A stretch of DNA of 64,000 bases from assembly GCA_937146765.1 (NCBI GenBank), contig CAKZRP010000067.1, positions 123,216-187,215 on the forward strand, read 5' to 3'. Shown one piece after another: positions 11,132 through 21,399 of the stretch. The number at the start of each line of letters is the position of its first letter. The stretch's first letter is position 1. Under the pieces are notes generated by a model. It saw only the letters and a list, made by a program, of their open reading frames with translations, made no database searches and had not been told where the DNA came from. Source of the stretch: an uncultured Paracoccaceae bacterium. Its GTDB lineage: Bacteria > Pseudomonadota > Alphaproteobacteria > Rhodobacterales > Rhodobacteraceae. The position numbers and the translations under genes are program-made.

Positions 11132-12004
11132 TCAGAATCTGGCGTCCTGAACCTCTTTCAGATCCGGGATCACATCCGCCGCACCGTGGCGCATCACCAT
11201 CAAGGCCCCCGCGCGCGCCGCTAGGGCCATTGCCTGAGGCATCGGCAGACCACGATCAAGCGCAGCCAGAACGTAACCGGTGAAGGTATCGCCGGCCCCG
11301 GTGGTATCAACCGGCGTGACTTTTAGCGCAGGCACGTCGCTGACAGAGCCGTCGCGGCCATTGAAATGGCGCGCGCCCTTGGCGCCGAGCGTGACGATCA
11401 CATCCGCAACCCCCAAGTCCTGCGGCGCCTTGCCGGTCGCCTCTTGCAGCTGCGCTGCCTCAACCTCGTTGAGGAACAACAACTCGATATAGGGCAGTAC
11501 CGCCTGCACCGCCTCCGCATCAAACGGCGCCGCCGCATAGGCCACCCTGAGGCCGAGATCACGACCGATCTTGGCGGCCTCTGCCTGCATATTGGTTTCG
11601 TTCTGCATCAGGAGAATGTCCCCTGCATTGGCAGAAGACAGCGCCTGACCGATTTGATCCGCGCTTAGGGCTCGGTTCGCGCCGGGAAACAGGATGATCT
11701 GGTTCTCTCCCGCCGGGTCCACCGCGATGATCGCATGGCCCGTCGCAACCTCGCCAATCGCGATGTGACGGGTATCAACGCCATATTCGGTCAGCCGATC
11801 CACACACCATTTGCCCTCCGCTCCCACTGCGCCGATATGGCAAGCATGAGCGCCGGCCCGGGCCGCCGCGACGGACATATTTGCCCCCTTGCCGCCAAGC
11901 CCCTGCTCAAAGGAGGTAGCGGCAAGGGTTTCACCGGGGGCCGGCATATGCGGCAGCGCATAGACCATATCGATGTTGATCGAACCAAGGTTCCAGATTG
12001 CCAT
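11132..12004 (-). CDS. rbsK: PfkB family carbohydrate kinase (ribokinase-like)
   Basis: GLGGKGANMSVAAARAG and DTTGAGDTFTGYVLAAL PfkB signatures. Confidence 0.88.
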   Translation of the reverse strand: MAIWNLGSINIDMVYALPHMPAPGETLAATSFEQGLGGKGANMSVAAARAGAHACHIGAVGAEGKWCVDRLTEYGVDTRHIAIGEVATGHAIIAVDPAGENQIILFPGANRALSADQIGQALSSANAGDILLMQNETNMQAEAAKIGRDLGLRVAYAAAPFDAEAVQAVLPYIELLFLNEVEAAQLQEATGKAPQDLGVADVIVTLGAKGARHFNGRDGSVSDVPALKVTPVDTTGAGDTFTGYVLAALDRGLPMPQAMALAARAGALMVMRHGAADVIPDLKEVQDARF

Positions 12005-12024
12005 GATGCTAGCCCCCTTTGCGT

Positions 12025-14280
12025 TCAGCCGACGTTCGAAGCCGCAAGCACGGCCATGTTCAGCACGTCATTCGCAGTCGAAGTGGTGGAACAGATCTGG
12101 ATCGGCTTGTCGATGCCGGCAAGGATCGGGCCCACCACAGTCGCGCCGCCCATCTCCTGCATCAGTTTCACCGAGATCGACGCCGAGTGCCGTGCCGGCA
12201 CCACAAGGATATTGGCCGGGCCGGAGAGACGCTGGAAGGGATAATTCTCCTGCGCCTTGGCATTGAGCGCCACATCCACCGTCATCTCGCCTTCGTACTC
12301 AAAGTCGACGCCGCGGCGGTCCAGCACATCCGCGGCCTTCCACATCTTCTCCGCCCTTTCGGAAACCGGGTAACCGAAGGTCGAGAAGCTGACAAAGGCA
12401 ACGCGCGGATCCAGACCCATGTGACGGGCCACACCTGCGGCACGCTCGGCAATGGTGGCGAGATCTTCCTCATCCGGCCATTCCTGCACCAGAGTGTCAC
12501 CGATCAAGACGATCTTGCCGTTGTGCAGCAAGGCAGTGACGCCGGCGGCGCCATGTTCGGCATCGGCGTCAAAGACGTGGTTGATGCGATCGAGCACATG
12601 AGCAGACTTGCGGGTTGCGCCGGTGACCAGACCATCGCCCTGACCATGGGCCAGCATCAACGCGCCGAACACATGACGGTCGCGGCCGACCAGACGGTGA
12701 ATGTCCTTGCGGTCAAACCCTTTGCGGTTGAGGCGGTCATAAAGGAAGGTCTTGTAGGTCTCGAAATGCTGGGTATTGGCCGCGTTGACCACTTCCAGTT
12801 CGCGCACCGCATCGCCAAGGCCGGCCTCCTCCAGTTTCTGGCGCACGTCATCGGGACGTCCCACCACTAGCGCCTTGCCGAAGCCGGAGCGCTGATAGGT
12901 GACCGCCGCGCGCAGAACACGCGGGTCATCACCCTCAGCAAAGATCATGCGGGACTGTGCGGCCCGCGCCCGCGCATTGAGGCCGCGCAGGATGGATTGG
13001 GTCGGGTCCATCCGGCCGCGCAGGCCATGCTCATAGGCGTCCATGTCGATGATCGGACGGCGCGCGACGCCGGTGTCCATCCCAGCCCGCGCGACGGCCG
13101 GCGGGATTCGGTGGATCAAGCGCGGATCAAAGGGGGTCGGGATGATGTAATCGCGGCCAAAGGTCAGCGACTTGCCATAGGCCAGTGCCACTTCATCCGG
13201 CACATCCTCGCGGGCGAGGCGGGCCAGCGCGTGGGCGCAGGCGATCTTCATCTCGTCGTTGATGGCGCGGGCATGAATGTCGAGCGCGCCACGGAACAGG
13301 TAGGGAAAGCCGAGAACGTTGTTCACCTGGTTCGGGTAGTCCGACCGTCCGGTGGCCACGATGGCATCCATGCGGACCTCATGCGCCTCCTCAGGGGTGA
13401 TCTCTGGGTCCGGGTTGGCCATGGCGAAGATGACCGGATTGTCGGCCATGCTCTTCACCATTTCCTGGGTAACGGCCCCTTTGACCGACACGCCGAGGAA
13501 GACATCAGCGCCGCGCATCGCTTCTTCGAGGGTGCGAAGATCCGTGCTGATCGCATGGGCCGATTTCCACTGGTTCATACCATCGGTGCGGCCCTGATAG
13601 ATCACGCCCTTGGTGTCACAGACGATGCAGTTTTCGTGCCGTGCGCCCATCGACTTCAAGAGTTCGATACAGGCGATACCCGCCGCCCCTGCCCCGTTCA
13701 GGACGATTCGCACGTCCTCGATCTTTTTGCCAGAGAGATGCAGCGCGTTCAAAAGGCCAGCGGCGCAGATCACCGCAGTGCCGTGCTGGTCGTCGTGGAA
13801 GACGGGAATATCCATCTCTTCCTTCAGACGCTGCTCGATGATGAAACACTCCGGTGCCTTGATGTCCTCCAGGTTGATGCCGCCAAAGGTCGGCCCCATC
13901 AGGCGCACTGCGTTGCAGAATTCATCCGGGTCTTCGGTGTCGAGCTCGATGTCGATCGAGTTCACATCGGCAAAGCGTTTAAACAGGACCGACTTGCCCT
14001 CCATCACCGGTTTGGAACCAAGCGCACCAAGGTTGCCAAGGCCCAGAACCGCCGTCCCGTTCGAGATCACCGCAACAAGGTTTCCCTTGTTTGTATAGTC
14101 ATAGGCGGTCTCGGGGTTGGCGGCGATGGCTTCGCAAGGCACGGCCACACCGGGCGAATAGGCCAGGGACAGATCGCGCTGGGTGGTCATTGGGACCGTG
14201 GCTGTGACCTCCCATTTGCCCGGCGTGGGCTCCAGGTGAAAGGCCAGGGCTTCCTCGTCGGTGATCTTTGCTTTGGGCAT
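12025..14280 (-). CDS. maeB: NADP-dependent malic enzyme with C-terminal phosphotransacetylase-like domain
   Basis: 751 aa; malic enzyme N-domain (GKSVLFKRFADVNSIDIE, FHDDQHGTAVICAAGLLNAL) plus PTA-like C-domain. Confidence 0.95.
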   Translation of the reverse strand: MPKAKITDEEALAFHLEPTPGKWEVTATVPMTTQRDLSLAYSPGVAVPCEAIAANPETAYDYTNKGNLVAVISNGTAVLGLGNLGALGSKPVMEGKSVLFKRFADVNSIDIELDTEDPDEFCNAVRLMGPTFGGINLEDIKAPECFIIEQRLKEEMDIPVFHDDQHGTAVICAAGLLNALHLSGKKIEDVRIVLNGAGAAGIACIELLKSMGARHENCIVCDTKGVIYQGRTDGMNQWKSAHAISTDLRTLEEAMRGADVFLGVSVKGAVTQEMVKSMADNPVIFAMANPDPEITPEEAHEVRMDAIVATGRSDYPNQVNNVLGFPYLFRGALDIHARAINDEMKIACAHALARLAREDVPDEVALAYGKSLTFGRDYIIPTPFDPRLIHRIPPAVARAGMDTGVARRPIIDMDAYEHGLRGRMDPTQSILRGLNARARAAQSRMIFAEGDDPRVLRAAVTYQRSGFGKALVVGRPDDVRQKLEEAGLGDAVRELEVVNAANTQHFETYKTFLYDRLNRKGFDRKDIHRLVGRDRHVFGALMLAHGQGDGLVTGATRKSAHVLDRINHVFDADAEHGAAGVTALLHNGKIVLIGDTLVQEWPDEEDLATIAERAAGVARHMGLDPRVAFVSFSTFGYPVSERAEKMWKAADVLDRRGVDFEYEGEMTVDVALNAKAQENYPFQRLSGPANILVVPARHSASISVKLMQEMGGATVVGPILAGIDKPIQICSTTSTANDVLNMAVLAASNVG

Positions 14281-14604
14281 GTCGGTTGTCGTCCTCTCCT
14301 AGTCGAAAACCGTCTTAGCGCAGCGGCGACGCCCCCTCAATCCACGGCTTTCAGGATTCAGCATTTTGCATTTCTTTCAAATGATGACTGAAAAACGAAA
14401 GGGTTTGTCAAAGTTTCGCCCCCTTTCAGACCCCGGCTTGCTACATTTCCTTGGTGTTTCTTAACAGCGCCTGCACGTCAGGCGGCGCAGCGGCAAATCT
14501 CCTGCTGCACCAGTCAGAATGGCTTCCCCTGCCCGTTCGGAACCAACCGAGACGGGCCAAATGAAACATGCATACCAGGTACTGGGTTTTTCAGGGGTGC
14601 AGAT

Positions 14605-15453
14605 ATGACAAGTATAAATACAAATCCCGGCGCGGATATCGCGCTCCGGGTGCTGACCGACAAACATATGGAGAAGGAAGAGGTCCAGGAAGACATCTCC
14701 ACCGGAAAGGAGGTCGACAAGGCCAAGGACTCTGCGGCGATCTGGGCGATTTCCGAACTCATGGGATCGGATCTTGCCGGGTTCGAGGCGACGTCCAGTG
14801 GACTCAACATGGGCGAGGCCACGGTGGCGGTCGCCTCCGTCGGCGCGGAGCAGATCACCTCGATCCTGACGGATATGAAGGAACTGTCGATCCGGGCAAG
14901 CTCCGGTACCGCCGACTATGCCACCATCGAGGCGCAGCTGGCCCAGAAAACGGAGCAGATCAACACGATCATCTCCTCCTCCGGGTTCAACGGGGTCAAT
15001 CTTCTGGCCACCAATACCGATGGCAAGGGCGCAAATGGCCTTACGGTCGCGGCCTCGCAGGATCGGTCCGGCGATGCCGACCCTGAGCTGTCCACCATTT
15101 CCGTTGGAAGTGTTGATTTTGAGGGCAGCGCCAGTTTCGACATCAACAATCGTACAACTGTAGCCGATGCCGCCTCCGCCCGGACCGCCCTGCAGGAGAT
15201 CGAAGGCTTCCTGCGTTATGCCACCGACAGTGCCGCCGCCCTTGGCGCAAGCGGTCAACAGCTCGCCGAACAGGACGTGTTCATGAACAAGCTGTCGGAT
15301 GCCGTGAAAATGGGCATCAGCGAGTTGACGGATACCGACATGGAAGATGCCGCCGCCCGCTACGAAGCGCTGAGTGCGCAGGAACAATTGTCCGGCCTGT
15401 CACTCTCCATCGCCAACGCCTCGCCCGCTTCGCTGCGGTCGCTGTATTCCTGA
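14605..15453 (+). CDS. Flagellin family protein, isolated
   Basis: MTSINTNPGADIALRVLT...ISTGKEVDKAKDSAAIWAISELM N-terminal flagellin domain and EQLSGLSLSIANASPASLRSLYS C-terminal domain. Confidence 0.9.
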   Translation: MTSINTNPGADIALRVLTDKHMEKEEVQEDISTGKEVDKAKDSAAIWAISELMGSDLAGFEATSSGLNMGEATVAVASVGAEQITSILTDMKELSIRASSGTADYATIEAQLAQKTEQINTIISSSGFNGVNLLATNTDGKGANGLTVAASQDRSGDADPELSTISVGSVDFEGSASFDINNRTTVADAASARTALQEIEGFLRYATDSAAALGASGQQLAEQDVFMNKLSDAVKMGISELTDTDMEDAAARYEALSAQEQLSGLSLSIANASPASLRSLYS

Positions 15454-15547
15454 CCTCATGCCGAACTCCGCTCTCTGCGGGGTTCGGCCACCGATTGCCG
15501 GGTTTTCCTTGTGACTCGAGCCATGTAAATGTCCCCGGAACAGCAAG

Positions 15548-18199
15548 ATGGGGGCTCGCATGTCCGTTACGCCGATGATGGCGCAATATCTCGAGATCAA
15601 GGCGCAATACCCGGATGCGCTCCTGTTCTATCGAATGGGCGATTTCTACGAGATGTTCTTTGACGATGCGGTCGCCGCCGCCGAGGCGCTCGACATCGCA
15701 CTGACCAAACGCGGCAAGCATGAGGAACAGGACATCCCCATGTGCGGCGTGCCGGTCCATGCCGCAGAAGGGTATCTGCTCACCCTGATCCGCAAGGGGT
15801 TCCGCGTTGCGGTGGGCGAGCAGCTGGAAAGCCCGGCCGAGGCCAAGAAACGCGGCGCGAAATCGGTGGTGAAACGGGATGTGGTCCGACTGGTCACGCC
15901 CGGCACCCTGACCGAAGATTCCCTGCTGGAAGCCCGCCGTCACAACTTTCTCGTGGCCTATGCGGAGCTGCGCGATCAAAGCGCGCTCGCCTGGGCCGAT
16001 ATCTCCACCGGTGCGTTTCACGTGATGCCGATGGCCAAGGTGCGCCTCAGCCCCGAGCTCGCCCGCCTTGCGCCCTCCGAGCTGATCGTGACCGATGGCG
16101 CGGTGTTTGACGCCACCCGCCCCTTGGCGGATGAGTACAAGATTCCGCTGACCCCGCTGGGCAAGGCCAGCTTTGACAGCACAGCGGCGGAAAAACGGCT
16201 CTGCAGCCTGTTCAACGTCAGCGCGTTGGATGGGTTCGGCACCTTTACCCGCGCTGAAGTCTCCGCCATGGGGGCCGTGGTCGACTATCTGGAGATCACC
16301 CAGAAAGGCAAGCTGCCACTCTTGCAACCGCCCGTGCAGGAGGCCGAAGATCGAACCGTTCAGATCGACGCCTCCACGCGTCGCAACCTCGAACTGACCC
16401 GCTCGCTGTCGGGGGGCCGCGCTGGCTCGCTGCTCTCGGTGGTAGATCGCACTGTCACCCCCGGCGGTGCAAGGCTGCTGGAACAGCGGCTGTCCAGCCC
16501 GTCCCGTAGTCTGGAGGTTATCTCCGACCGTCTCGCGGCCCTCGATTTTGCGGTAGAGGACCCGACCCGCGCCGAAGCGCTGCGCGGCCTGCTGCGCAAG
16601 ACCCCTGACATCGACCGCGCCCTGTCCCGCCTCGCCCTTGAGCGCGGCGGCCCGCGCGACCTCGCCGCCATTCGTAACGCTTTGGCACAGGGCGAGGACA
16701 TCGCCCGCGAGATGACCGACATTGACCTGCCGCCACTGCTGCGCGAGGCCACGCAGGCCCTAGGCGGCTTTGAAGACCTGCTATCGCTCCTTGAGGCCGC
16801 CTTGGTGGCAGAGCCGCCCCTGATGGCGCGCGATGGTGGCTTTATCGCCCCCGGCTATGATGCCGACCTTGATGAAGCCCGCACCCTGCGCGACGAAGGG
16901 CGTTCGGTCATTGCCGGGATGCAAAAGAAGTATATCGAACATACCGGGATTTCCTCGCTGAAGATCAAGCACAACAATGTGCTTGGCTATTTCATCGAGA
17001 CCACCTCGACCCATGCGGAGAAAATGCTCTCTGCCCCCCTGTCAGAGACCTACATCCACCGCCAGACGACCGCCAATCAGGTGCGTTTCACCACGGTCGA
17101 ACTTAGCGAGATCGAGACCAAGATCCTGAACGCCGGTAATCTGGCGCTAGAGATCGAAAAGCGGCTCTATCAAAGGCTTTCAGAGGCTATCCTGTCCCTT
17201 GGGCCCCGCCTCAATCAGGCGGCCCGCGGGTTTGCCGAACTTGACCTGGTCACAGCCCTTGCCGATCTGGCGCGCGGTGAAAACTGGACCCGCCCGCGCG
17301 TCGATCATTCCCGCGCCTTCAAGGTCGATGGCGGGCGGCACCCCGTCGTGGAACAAGCGCTGCGCCAACAAAGCGGCGAGGCTTTTGTGGCCAATGACTG
17401 CGACCTCAGCACAGACAATGGCGCCGCAGTCTGGCTGCTGACCGGTCCCAACATGGCTGGTAAATCAACCTTCCTGCGCCAGAACGCGCTGATTGCCGTG
17501 CTCGCACAGATGGGCAGTTACGTGCCCGCAGATGACGCCCATATCGGCATGGTCAGCCAGGTGTTCAGCCGCGTCGGTGCATCGGACGATCTGGCCCGCG
17601 GTCGCTCCACCTTTATGGTGGAGATGGTCGAGACCGCCGCCATTCTCAACCAGGCCGACGACCGCGCGCTGGTGATCCTCGACGAGATCGGCCGTGGCAC
17701 GGCGACCTACGATGGTCTTTCCATCGCCTGGGCGACCTTGGAACATCTGCACGAGACGAACCGCTCCCGCGCGCTGTTTGCCACCCACTACCACGAGCTG
17801 ACCCAGCTGGCGAAAAAGCTGCCCGGCGTGGAAAATGCCACCGTGTCCGTCAAGGAATGGGAGGGCGAAGTGATCTTCCTGCATGAGGTAAAGAAAGGCG
17901 CCGCTGACCGTTCCTATGGGGTGCAGGTTGCCCAACTTGCCGGCCTGCCCGCTTCTGTGGTGGCCCGCGCGCGCGATGTGCTCGACATGCTGGAGAAAAG
18001 CAGCCGCGAGGGTGGCGGTGCAGGCAAGATCCAGATCGACGATCTGCCGCTCTTTGCCGCCGCCCCCCCACCGCAGCCCAAAGCGTCAAAAGGTCCCTCG
18101 CCGGTCGAGCAGCTCTTGGCGGAGATTTTCCCCGACGACCTCACGCCGCGCGAGGCCTTGGATGCGCTCTACAGGCTGAAAGAAGCCAGCAAGAATTGA
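15548..18199 (+). CDS. mutS: DNA mismatch repair protein MutS
   Basis: MMAQYLEIKAQYPDALLFYRMGDFYEMFFDDA mismatch-binding motif, TGPNMAGKSTFLRQ Walker A; true start may be 15560. Confidence 0.98.
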   Translation: MGARMSVTPMMAQYLEIKAQYPDALLFYRMGDFYEMFFDDAVAAAEALDIALTKRGKHEEQDIPMCGVPVHAAEGYLLTLIRKGFRVAVGEQLESPAEAKKRGAKSVVKRDVVRLVTPGTLTEDSLLEARRHNFLVAYAELRDQSALAWADISTGAFHVMPMAKVRLSPELARLAPSELIVTDGAVFDATRPLADEYKIPLTPLGKASFDSTAAEKRLCSLFNVSALDGFGTFTRAEVSAMGAVVDYLEITQKGKLPLLQPPVQEAEDRTVQIDASTRRNLELTRSLSGGRAGSLLSVVDRTVTPGGARLLEQRLSSPSRSLEVISDRLAALDFAVEDPTRAEALRGLLRKTPDIDRALSRLALERGGPRDLAAIRNALAQGEDIAREMTDIDLPPLLREATQALGGFEDLLSLLEAALVAEPPLMARDGGFIAPGYDADLDEARTLRDEGRSVIAGMQKKYIEHTGISSLKIKHNNVLGYFIETTSTHAEKMLSAPLSETYIHRQTTANQVRFTTVELSEIETKILNAGNLALEIEKRLYQRLSEAILSLGPRLNQAARGFAELDLVTALADLARGENWTRPRVDHSRAFKVDGGRHPVVEQALRQQSGEAFVANDCDLSTDNGAAVWLLTGPNMAGKSTFLRQNALIAVLAQMGSYVPADDAHIGMVSQVFSRVGASDDLARGRSTFMVEMVETAAILNQADDRALVILDEIGRGTATYDGLSIAWATLEHLHETNRSRALFATHYHELTQLAKKLPGVENATVSVKEWEGEVIFLHEVKKGAADRSYGVQVAQLAGLPASVVARARDVLDMLEKSSREGGGAGKIQIDDLPLFAAAPPPQPKASKGPSPVEQLLAEIFPDDLTPREALDALYRLKEASKN

Positions 18200-18205
18200 G
18201 ACGCC

Positions 18206-18247
18206 AAAAGGCGGCCTCATGACCAGAGACCGCCCTTTCATCTTTTT
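18206..18247 (+). terminator. Rho-independent-type terminator after mutS
   Basis: AAAGGCGGcCTC-atgacca-GAGaCCGCCcTTT stem followed by CATCTTTTTT. Confidence 0.7.
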
Positions 18248-18296
18248 TCAAATATCCCCGCCGGAGGCACGGGGACCCGTCAGGGTCCGTTCATAC

Positions 18297-18860
18297 TCAG
18301 GAGGCGGGCATCGACGACACACCCACCTGCGCCGGGCGCAGCAGGCGGTCGTGCAGCATGAACCCCTCGGCCGAGACCTGAATGATGTCGCCTGCCTTGG
18401 TGCCCGGCACCGGCGCCTCAAACATCGCCTCATGCACTTGCGGATCAAACCTATCGCCAACTTGCGGTGCAATCACCCGCATGCCGTGCTTGTTGAACAC
18501 ATCCAAGAGCGCCCGCATGGTCAGTTCCACGCCTTCGATCAGCGCAGCGGAAACAACCTTCTGTTCTTCCGTCGCGAATTCAACAGCGCGTTTCATGTTG
18601 TCGTAAACCGGCAGCATGTCGCGTGCCAGTTTCGAGCCGCCGTATTGTTCTGCTTCGCGACGTGCCTTGTCGCCCCGCTTCCGGGCATTCTCGGCATCCG
18701 CGAGCGCGCGCATGAAGCGGTCTTTGTAATCGTCACGCTCGGCGCGCAGGGTTTCCACTTCCAGCGCGGCGTCGTCGATTTCCTCGGTCTGTGCCGCCAG
18801 CTCTTCGGCTTCGGCTGCTTCAATATCGTCCAAAAAGTCGTCGTTCTTGGGCTCTGCCAT
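18297..18860 (-). CDS. grpE: Nucleotide exchange factor GrpE
   Basis: YDNMKRAVEFA...IEGVELTMRALLDVFNKHGMRVIAPQVGDRFDPQVHEAMFEAPVPGTKAGDIIQVSAEGFMLHDRLLRPAQVGVS. Confidence 0.97.
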   Translation of the reverse strand: MAEPKNDDFLDDIEAAEAEELAAQTEEIDDAALEVETLRAERDDYKDRFMRALADAENARKRGDKARREAEQYGGSKLARDMLPVYDNMKRAVEFATEEQKVVSAALIEGVELTMRALLDVFNKHGMRVIAPQVGDRFDPQVHEAMFEAPVPGTKAGDIIQVSAEGFMLHDRLLRPAQVGVSSMPAS

Positions 18861-18869
18861 AATCCACCT

Positions 18870-19934
18870 CTAGCTCCGGTCGGACACCATCTTGCCGACC
18901 AGCTGTGCCGTGTAGTCCACGATCGGCACAATCCGTCCGTAGTTCAGGCGCGTGGGGCCAATCACCCCCACCGCACCGATGATCTTTCGATCCGCGTTCA
19001 TATAGGGAGACACCACCAAAGAGGAACCCGAAAGTGAGAAAAGTTTGTTCTCCGAGCCGATAAAAATACGCACGCCATCGCCTTCCTCGGTCAGTTCCAG
19101 AAATTCTGCAATGTCCCGTTTCCGTTCCAGGTCATCAAACAAAGTCCGGATCTTTTCCAGCTCATCCGGGGCGCCATCCTCGGAGAGGAGATTCGCCCGA
19201 CCCCGCACGATCAGCCGTGCCTGTTCCTTTCCATCTGACTCCCATGCCGCCAATCCGCTCTCGATCATATCGCTGGCGAGTGTGTCGATTTCCTGACGAC
19301 GCTTGTCGATCTCGACCTGAACGTCGCGGCGCACCTGGCTGAGAGTGCGCCCCTCGATCAAGGCGTTGAGGAAATTTGCCGCCTCCCGCATCGAACTGGG
19401 GGTCTGACCGGCCGGCGGAGCAAACAAGCGGTTCTCCACATGACCGTCCGAGAAAACCAGCACCACCAACGCCCGATCATGGGCCAGTGAGACAAACTCG
19501 ATGTGCTTCAGCTCCGCCTCATGTTTGGGTGTCAACACCAGCGAAGCGCCGTGCGTGACCCCAGAGAGTGCCGCCCCCACCCGGTCGAGCATCCCGCTGA
19601 CGTCGCTGTTGCTTTCGCCCAATGTCCGGTCGATGCGCTCGCGGTCTTGCGCGTTGGGATCCCCCATCTGCAACAGCCCGTCGACAAAGAGCCGCAGTCC
19701 CATCTGGGTCGGGATCCTGCCGGCGCTGACATGGGGGCTGTCCAGGAGGCCAAGATATTCCAGATCCTGCATCACATTGCGGACGGTCGCCGCGCTGACC
19801 TTTTCACTCAGCGAGCGTGTCAGGGTCCTGCTGCCCACTGGCCCGCCGGTCTCCAGGTAATTTTCCACAAGCAGCCTGAACACCTCGCGTGAGCGGTCGT
19901 TCATGTCCTGCAGGATGGATTTCGCGTCAGTCAT
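18870..19934 (-). CDS. hrcA: Heat-inducible transcription repressor HrcA
   Basis: YLETGGPVGSRTLTRSLSEKVSAATVRNVMQDLEYLGLLDSPHVSAGRIPT; adjacent to grpE. Confidence 0.97.
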   Translation of the reverse strand: MTDAKSILQDMNDRSREVFRLLVENYLETGGPVGSRTLTRSLSEKVSAATVRNVMQDLEYLGLLDSPHVSAGRIPTQMGLRLFVDGLLQMGDPNAQDRERIDRTLGESNSDVSGMLDRVGAALSGVTHGASLVLTPKHEAELKHIEFVSLAHDRALVVLVFSDGHVENRLFAPPAGQTPSSMREAANFLNALIEGRTLSQVRRDVQVEIDKRRQEIDTLASDMIESGLAAWESDGKEQARLIVRGRANLLSEDGAPDELEKIRTLFDDLERKRDIAEFLELTEEGDGVRIFIGSENKLFSLSGSSLVVSPYMNADRKIIGAVGVIGPTRLNYGRIVPIVDYTAQLVGKMVSDRS

Positions 19935-20074
19935 CTCGGTCCCGGTTCTTACTCGCCCCTCGGCGATAGCTGCCTCTCTTTGTCACTAAAGCCCATCCTC
20001 AGATATGGTCAATGACCCTTGCGCTGCCAACCCCCCGGGCGGTATCGACGGGGCAACAACAAAAGGATATCCAC

Positions 20075-20788
20075 ATGCGACCCTCCGGACGTGCCCTGAA
20101 CGAAATGCGTGCCGTTTCCTTTGAAACCGGCTTTATCAAACATGCAGAAGGATCCTGTCTGATCAAGATGGGCGACACCCATGTTCTGTGCACCGCCACC
20201 ATCGAAGACCGCGTACCGCCCTTCATCAAAGGCTCCGGCCTCGGCTGGGTGACTGCGGAATACGGTATGCTGCCGCGCGCCACCAACACCCGTATGCGAC
20301 GCGAGGCAACCTCCGGCAAGCAAGGTGGCCGCACGGTGGAAATCCAGCGTCTGATCGGCCGTGCCCTGCGCGCCGGCGTGGACCGCGTGGCTTTGGGTGA
20401 GCGTCAGATCACCATCGACTGCGATGTGATCCAGGCAGATGGCGGCACCCGCTGCGCCTCCATTACCGGCGGCTGGGTCGCTCTTCGGCTTGCAGTGAAC
20501 AAGCTTATGAAATCCGGCGCCGTGAAGATCGATCCGCTGGTCGATCCCGTCTCTGCCATCTCCTGCGGCATCTACGCCGGCCAGGCCATTCTCGATCTCG
20601 ATTACCCAGAGGACTCCGAGGCCGGCGTCGACGGCAATTTCATCATGACCGGCACCGGCAAGCTGATCGAAGTGCAGATGAGCGCCGAAGGCTCTGTCTT
20701 CTCCCGCGATCAACTGAACCAGCTGATGGACCTTGCAGCCGCGGGTACTGCCCAACTGGCTGAGATGCAGAAAGCGGCCTGCGCATGA
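20075..20788 (+). CDS. rph: Ribonuclease PH
   Basis: [42 protein letters not shown]; start at 20075 inside the track ORF. Confidence 0.97.
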   Translation: MRPSGRALNEMRAVSFETGFIKHAEGSCLIKMGDTHVLCTATIEDRVPPFIKGSGLGWVTAEYGMLPRATNTRMRREATSGKQGGRTVEIQRLIGRALRAGVDRVALGERQITIDCDVIQADGGTRCASITGGWVALRLAVNKLMKSGAVKIDPLVDPVSAISCGIYAGQAILDLDYPEDSEAGVDGNFIMTGTGKLIEVQMSAEGSVFSRDQLNQLMDLAAAGTAQLAEMQKAACA

Positions 20789-21399
20789 CCCGGAAGTTCC
20801 AAGGCGATACCTTGCTGGTCGCCACTCACAACAAGGGCAAGCTTGCCGAGATCACCGAGATCCTCGCGCCCTTTGGCGTCAAAGTCGTTGGGGCCGCTGA
20901 GATGGAGCTGCCTGAACCCGCCGAGACCGAGAACACTTTTGTCGGCAATGCCCGGATCAAGGCGCATGCAGCGGCCAAGGCCACGGGCCTGCCGGCCCTG
21001 TCGGACGACAGCGGCATCACCATCGACGCGCTCGACGGCGCGCCGGGGGTCTATACCGCTGATTGGGCCGAAACCGGCCAGGGCCGCGATTTCATGATAG
21101 CGATGAGTCGTGCCAATGATGAAATTACCGCAAAAGGCCCCGACGCACCGCGCACCGCGCAGTTCCGCTGCACGCTGGTTCTGGCCTGGCCCGATGGCCA
21201 TGACGAGGTCTTCGAGGGCGTGATGCCGGGCAGCCTCGTCTGGCCGATCCGCGGGATCGGCGGTTTTGGTTACGACCCGATGTTCATGCCCGAAGGCTAT
21301 GACATCACCTGCGCGGAGATGGACAAGGCGGAGAAGAACCGCATCAGCCACCGTGGACGTGCCCTGGCGCATTTCGTGCAGGGCTGTTTCGGTGGATGA
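20785..21399 (+). CDS. rdgB: XTP/dITP diphosphatase (RdgB/HAM1)
   Basis: [18 protein letters not shown]...[25 protein letters not shown]; 4-nt overlap with rph. Confidence 0.96.
   Translation: MTRKFQGDTLLVATHNKGKLAEITEILAPFGVKVVGAAEMELPEPAETENTFVGNARIKAHAAAKATGLPALSDDSGITIDALDGAPGVYTADWAETGQGRDFMIAMSRANDEITAKGPDAPRTAQFRCTLVLAWPDGHDEVFEGVMPGSLVWPIRGIGGFGYDPMFMPEGYDITCAEMDKAEKNRISHRGRALAHFVQGCFGG

Noticed and set aside
12997-14391. 464-aa plus-strand ORF opposite maeB
   Set aside because: Antisense shadow ORF with His/Arg/Gly-rich composition; maeB is clearly real.
16014-16029. CGTTTCACGTGATGCC, parS-like sequence in mutS
   Set aside because: Only about 12 of 16 positions match and one half-site is broken; explained by the mutS codons GAFHVMP.
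18273-18288. GGACCC-gtca-GGGTCC hairpin downstream of grpE
   Set aside because: Small perfect stem but no T-tract; probably part of the convergent mutS/grpE termination region, not an independent element.
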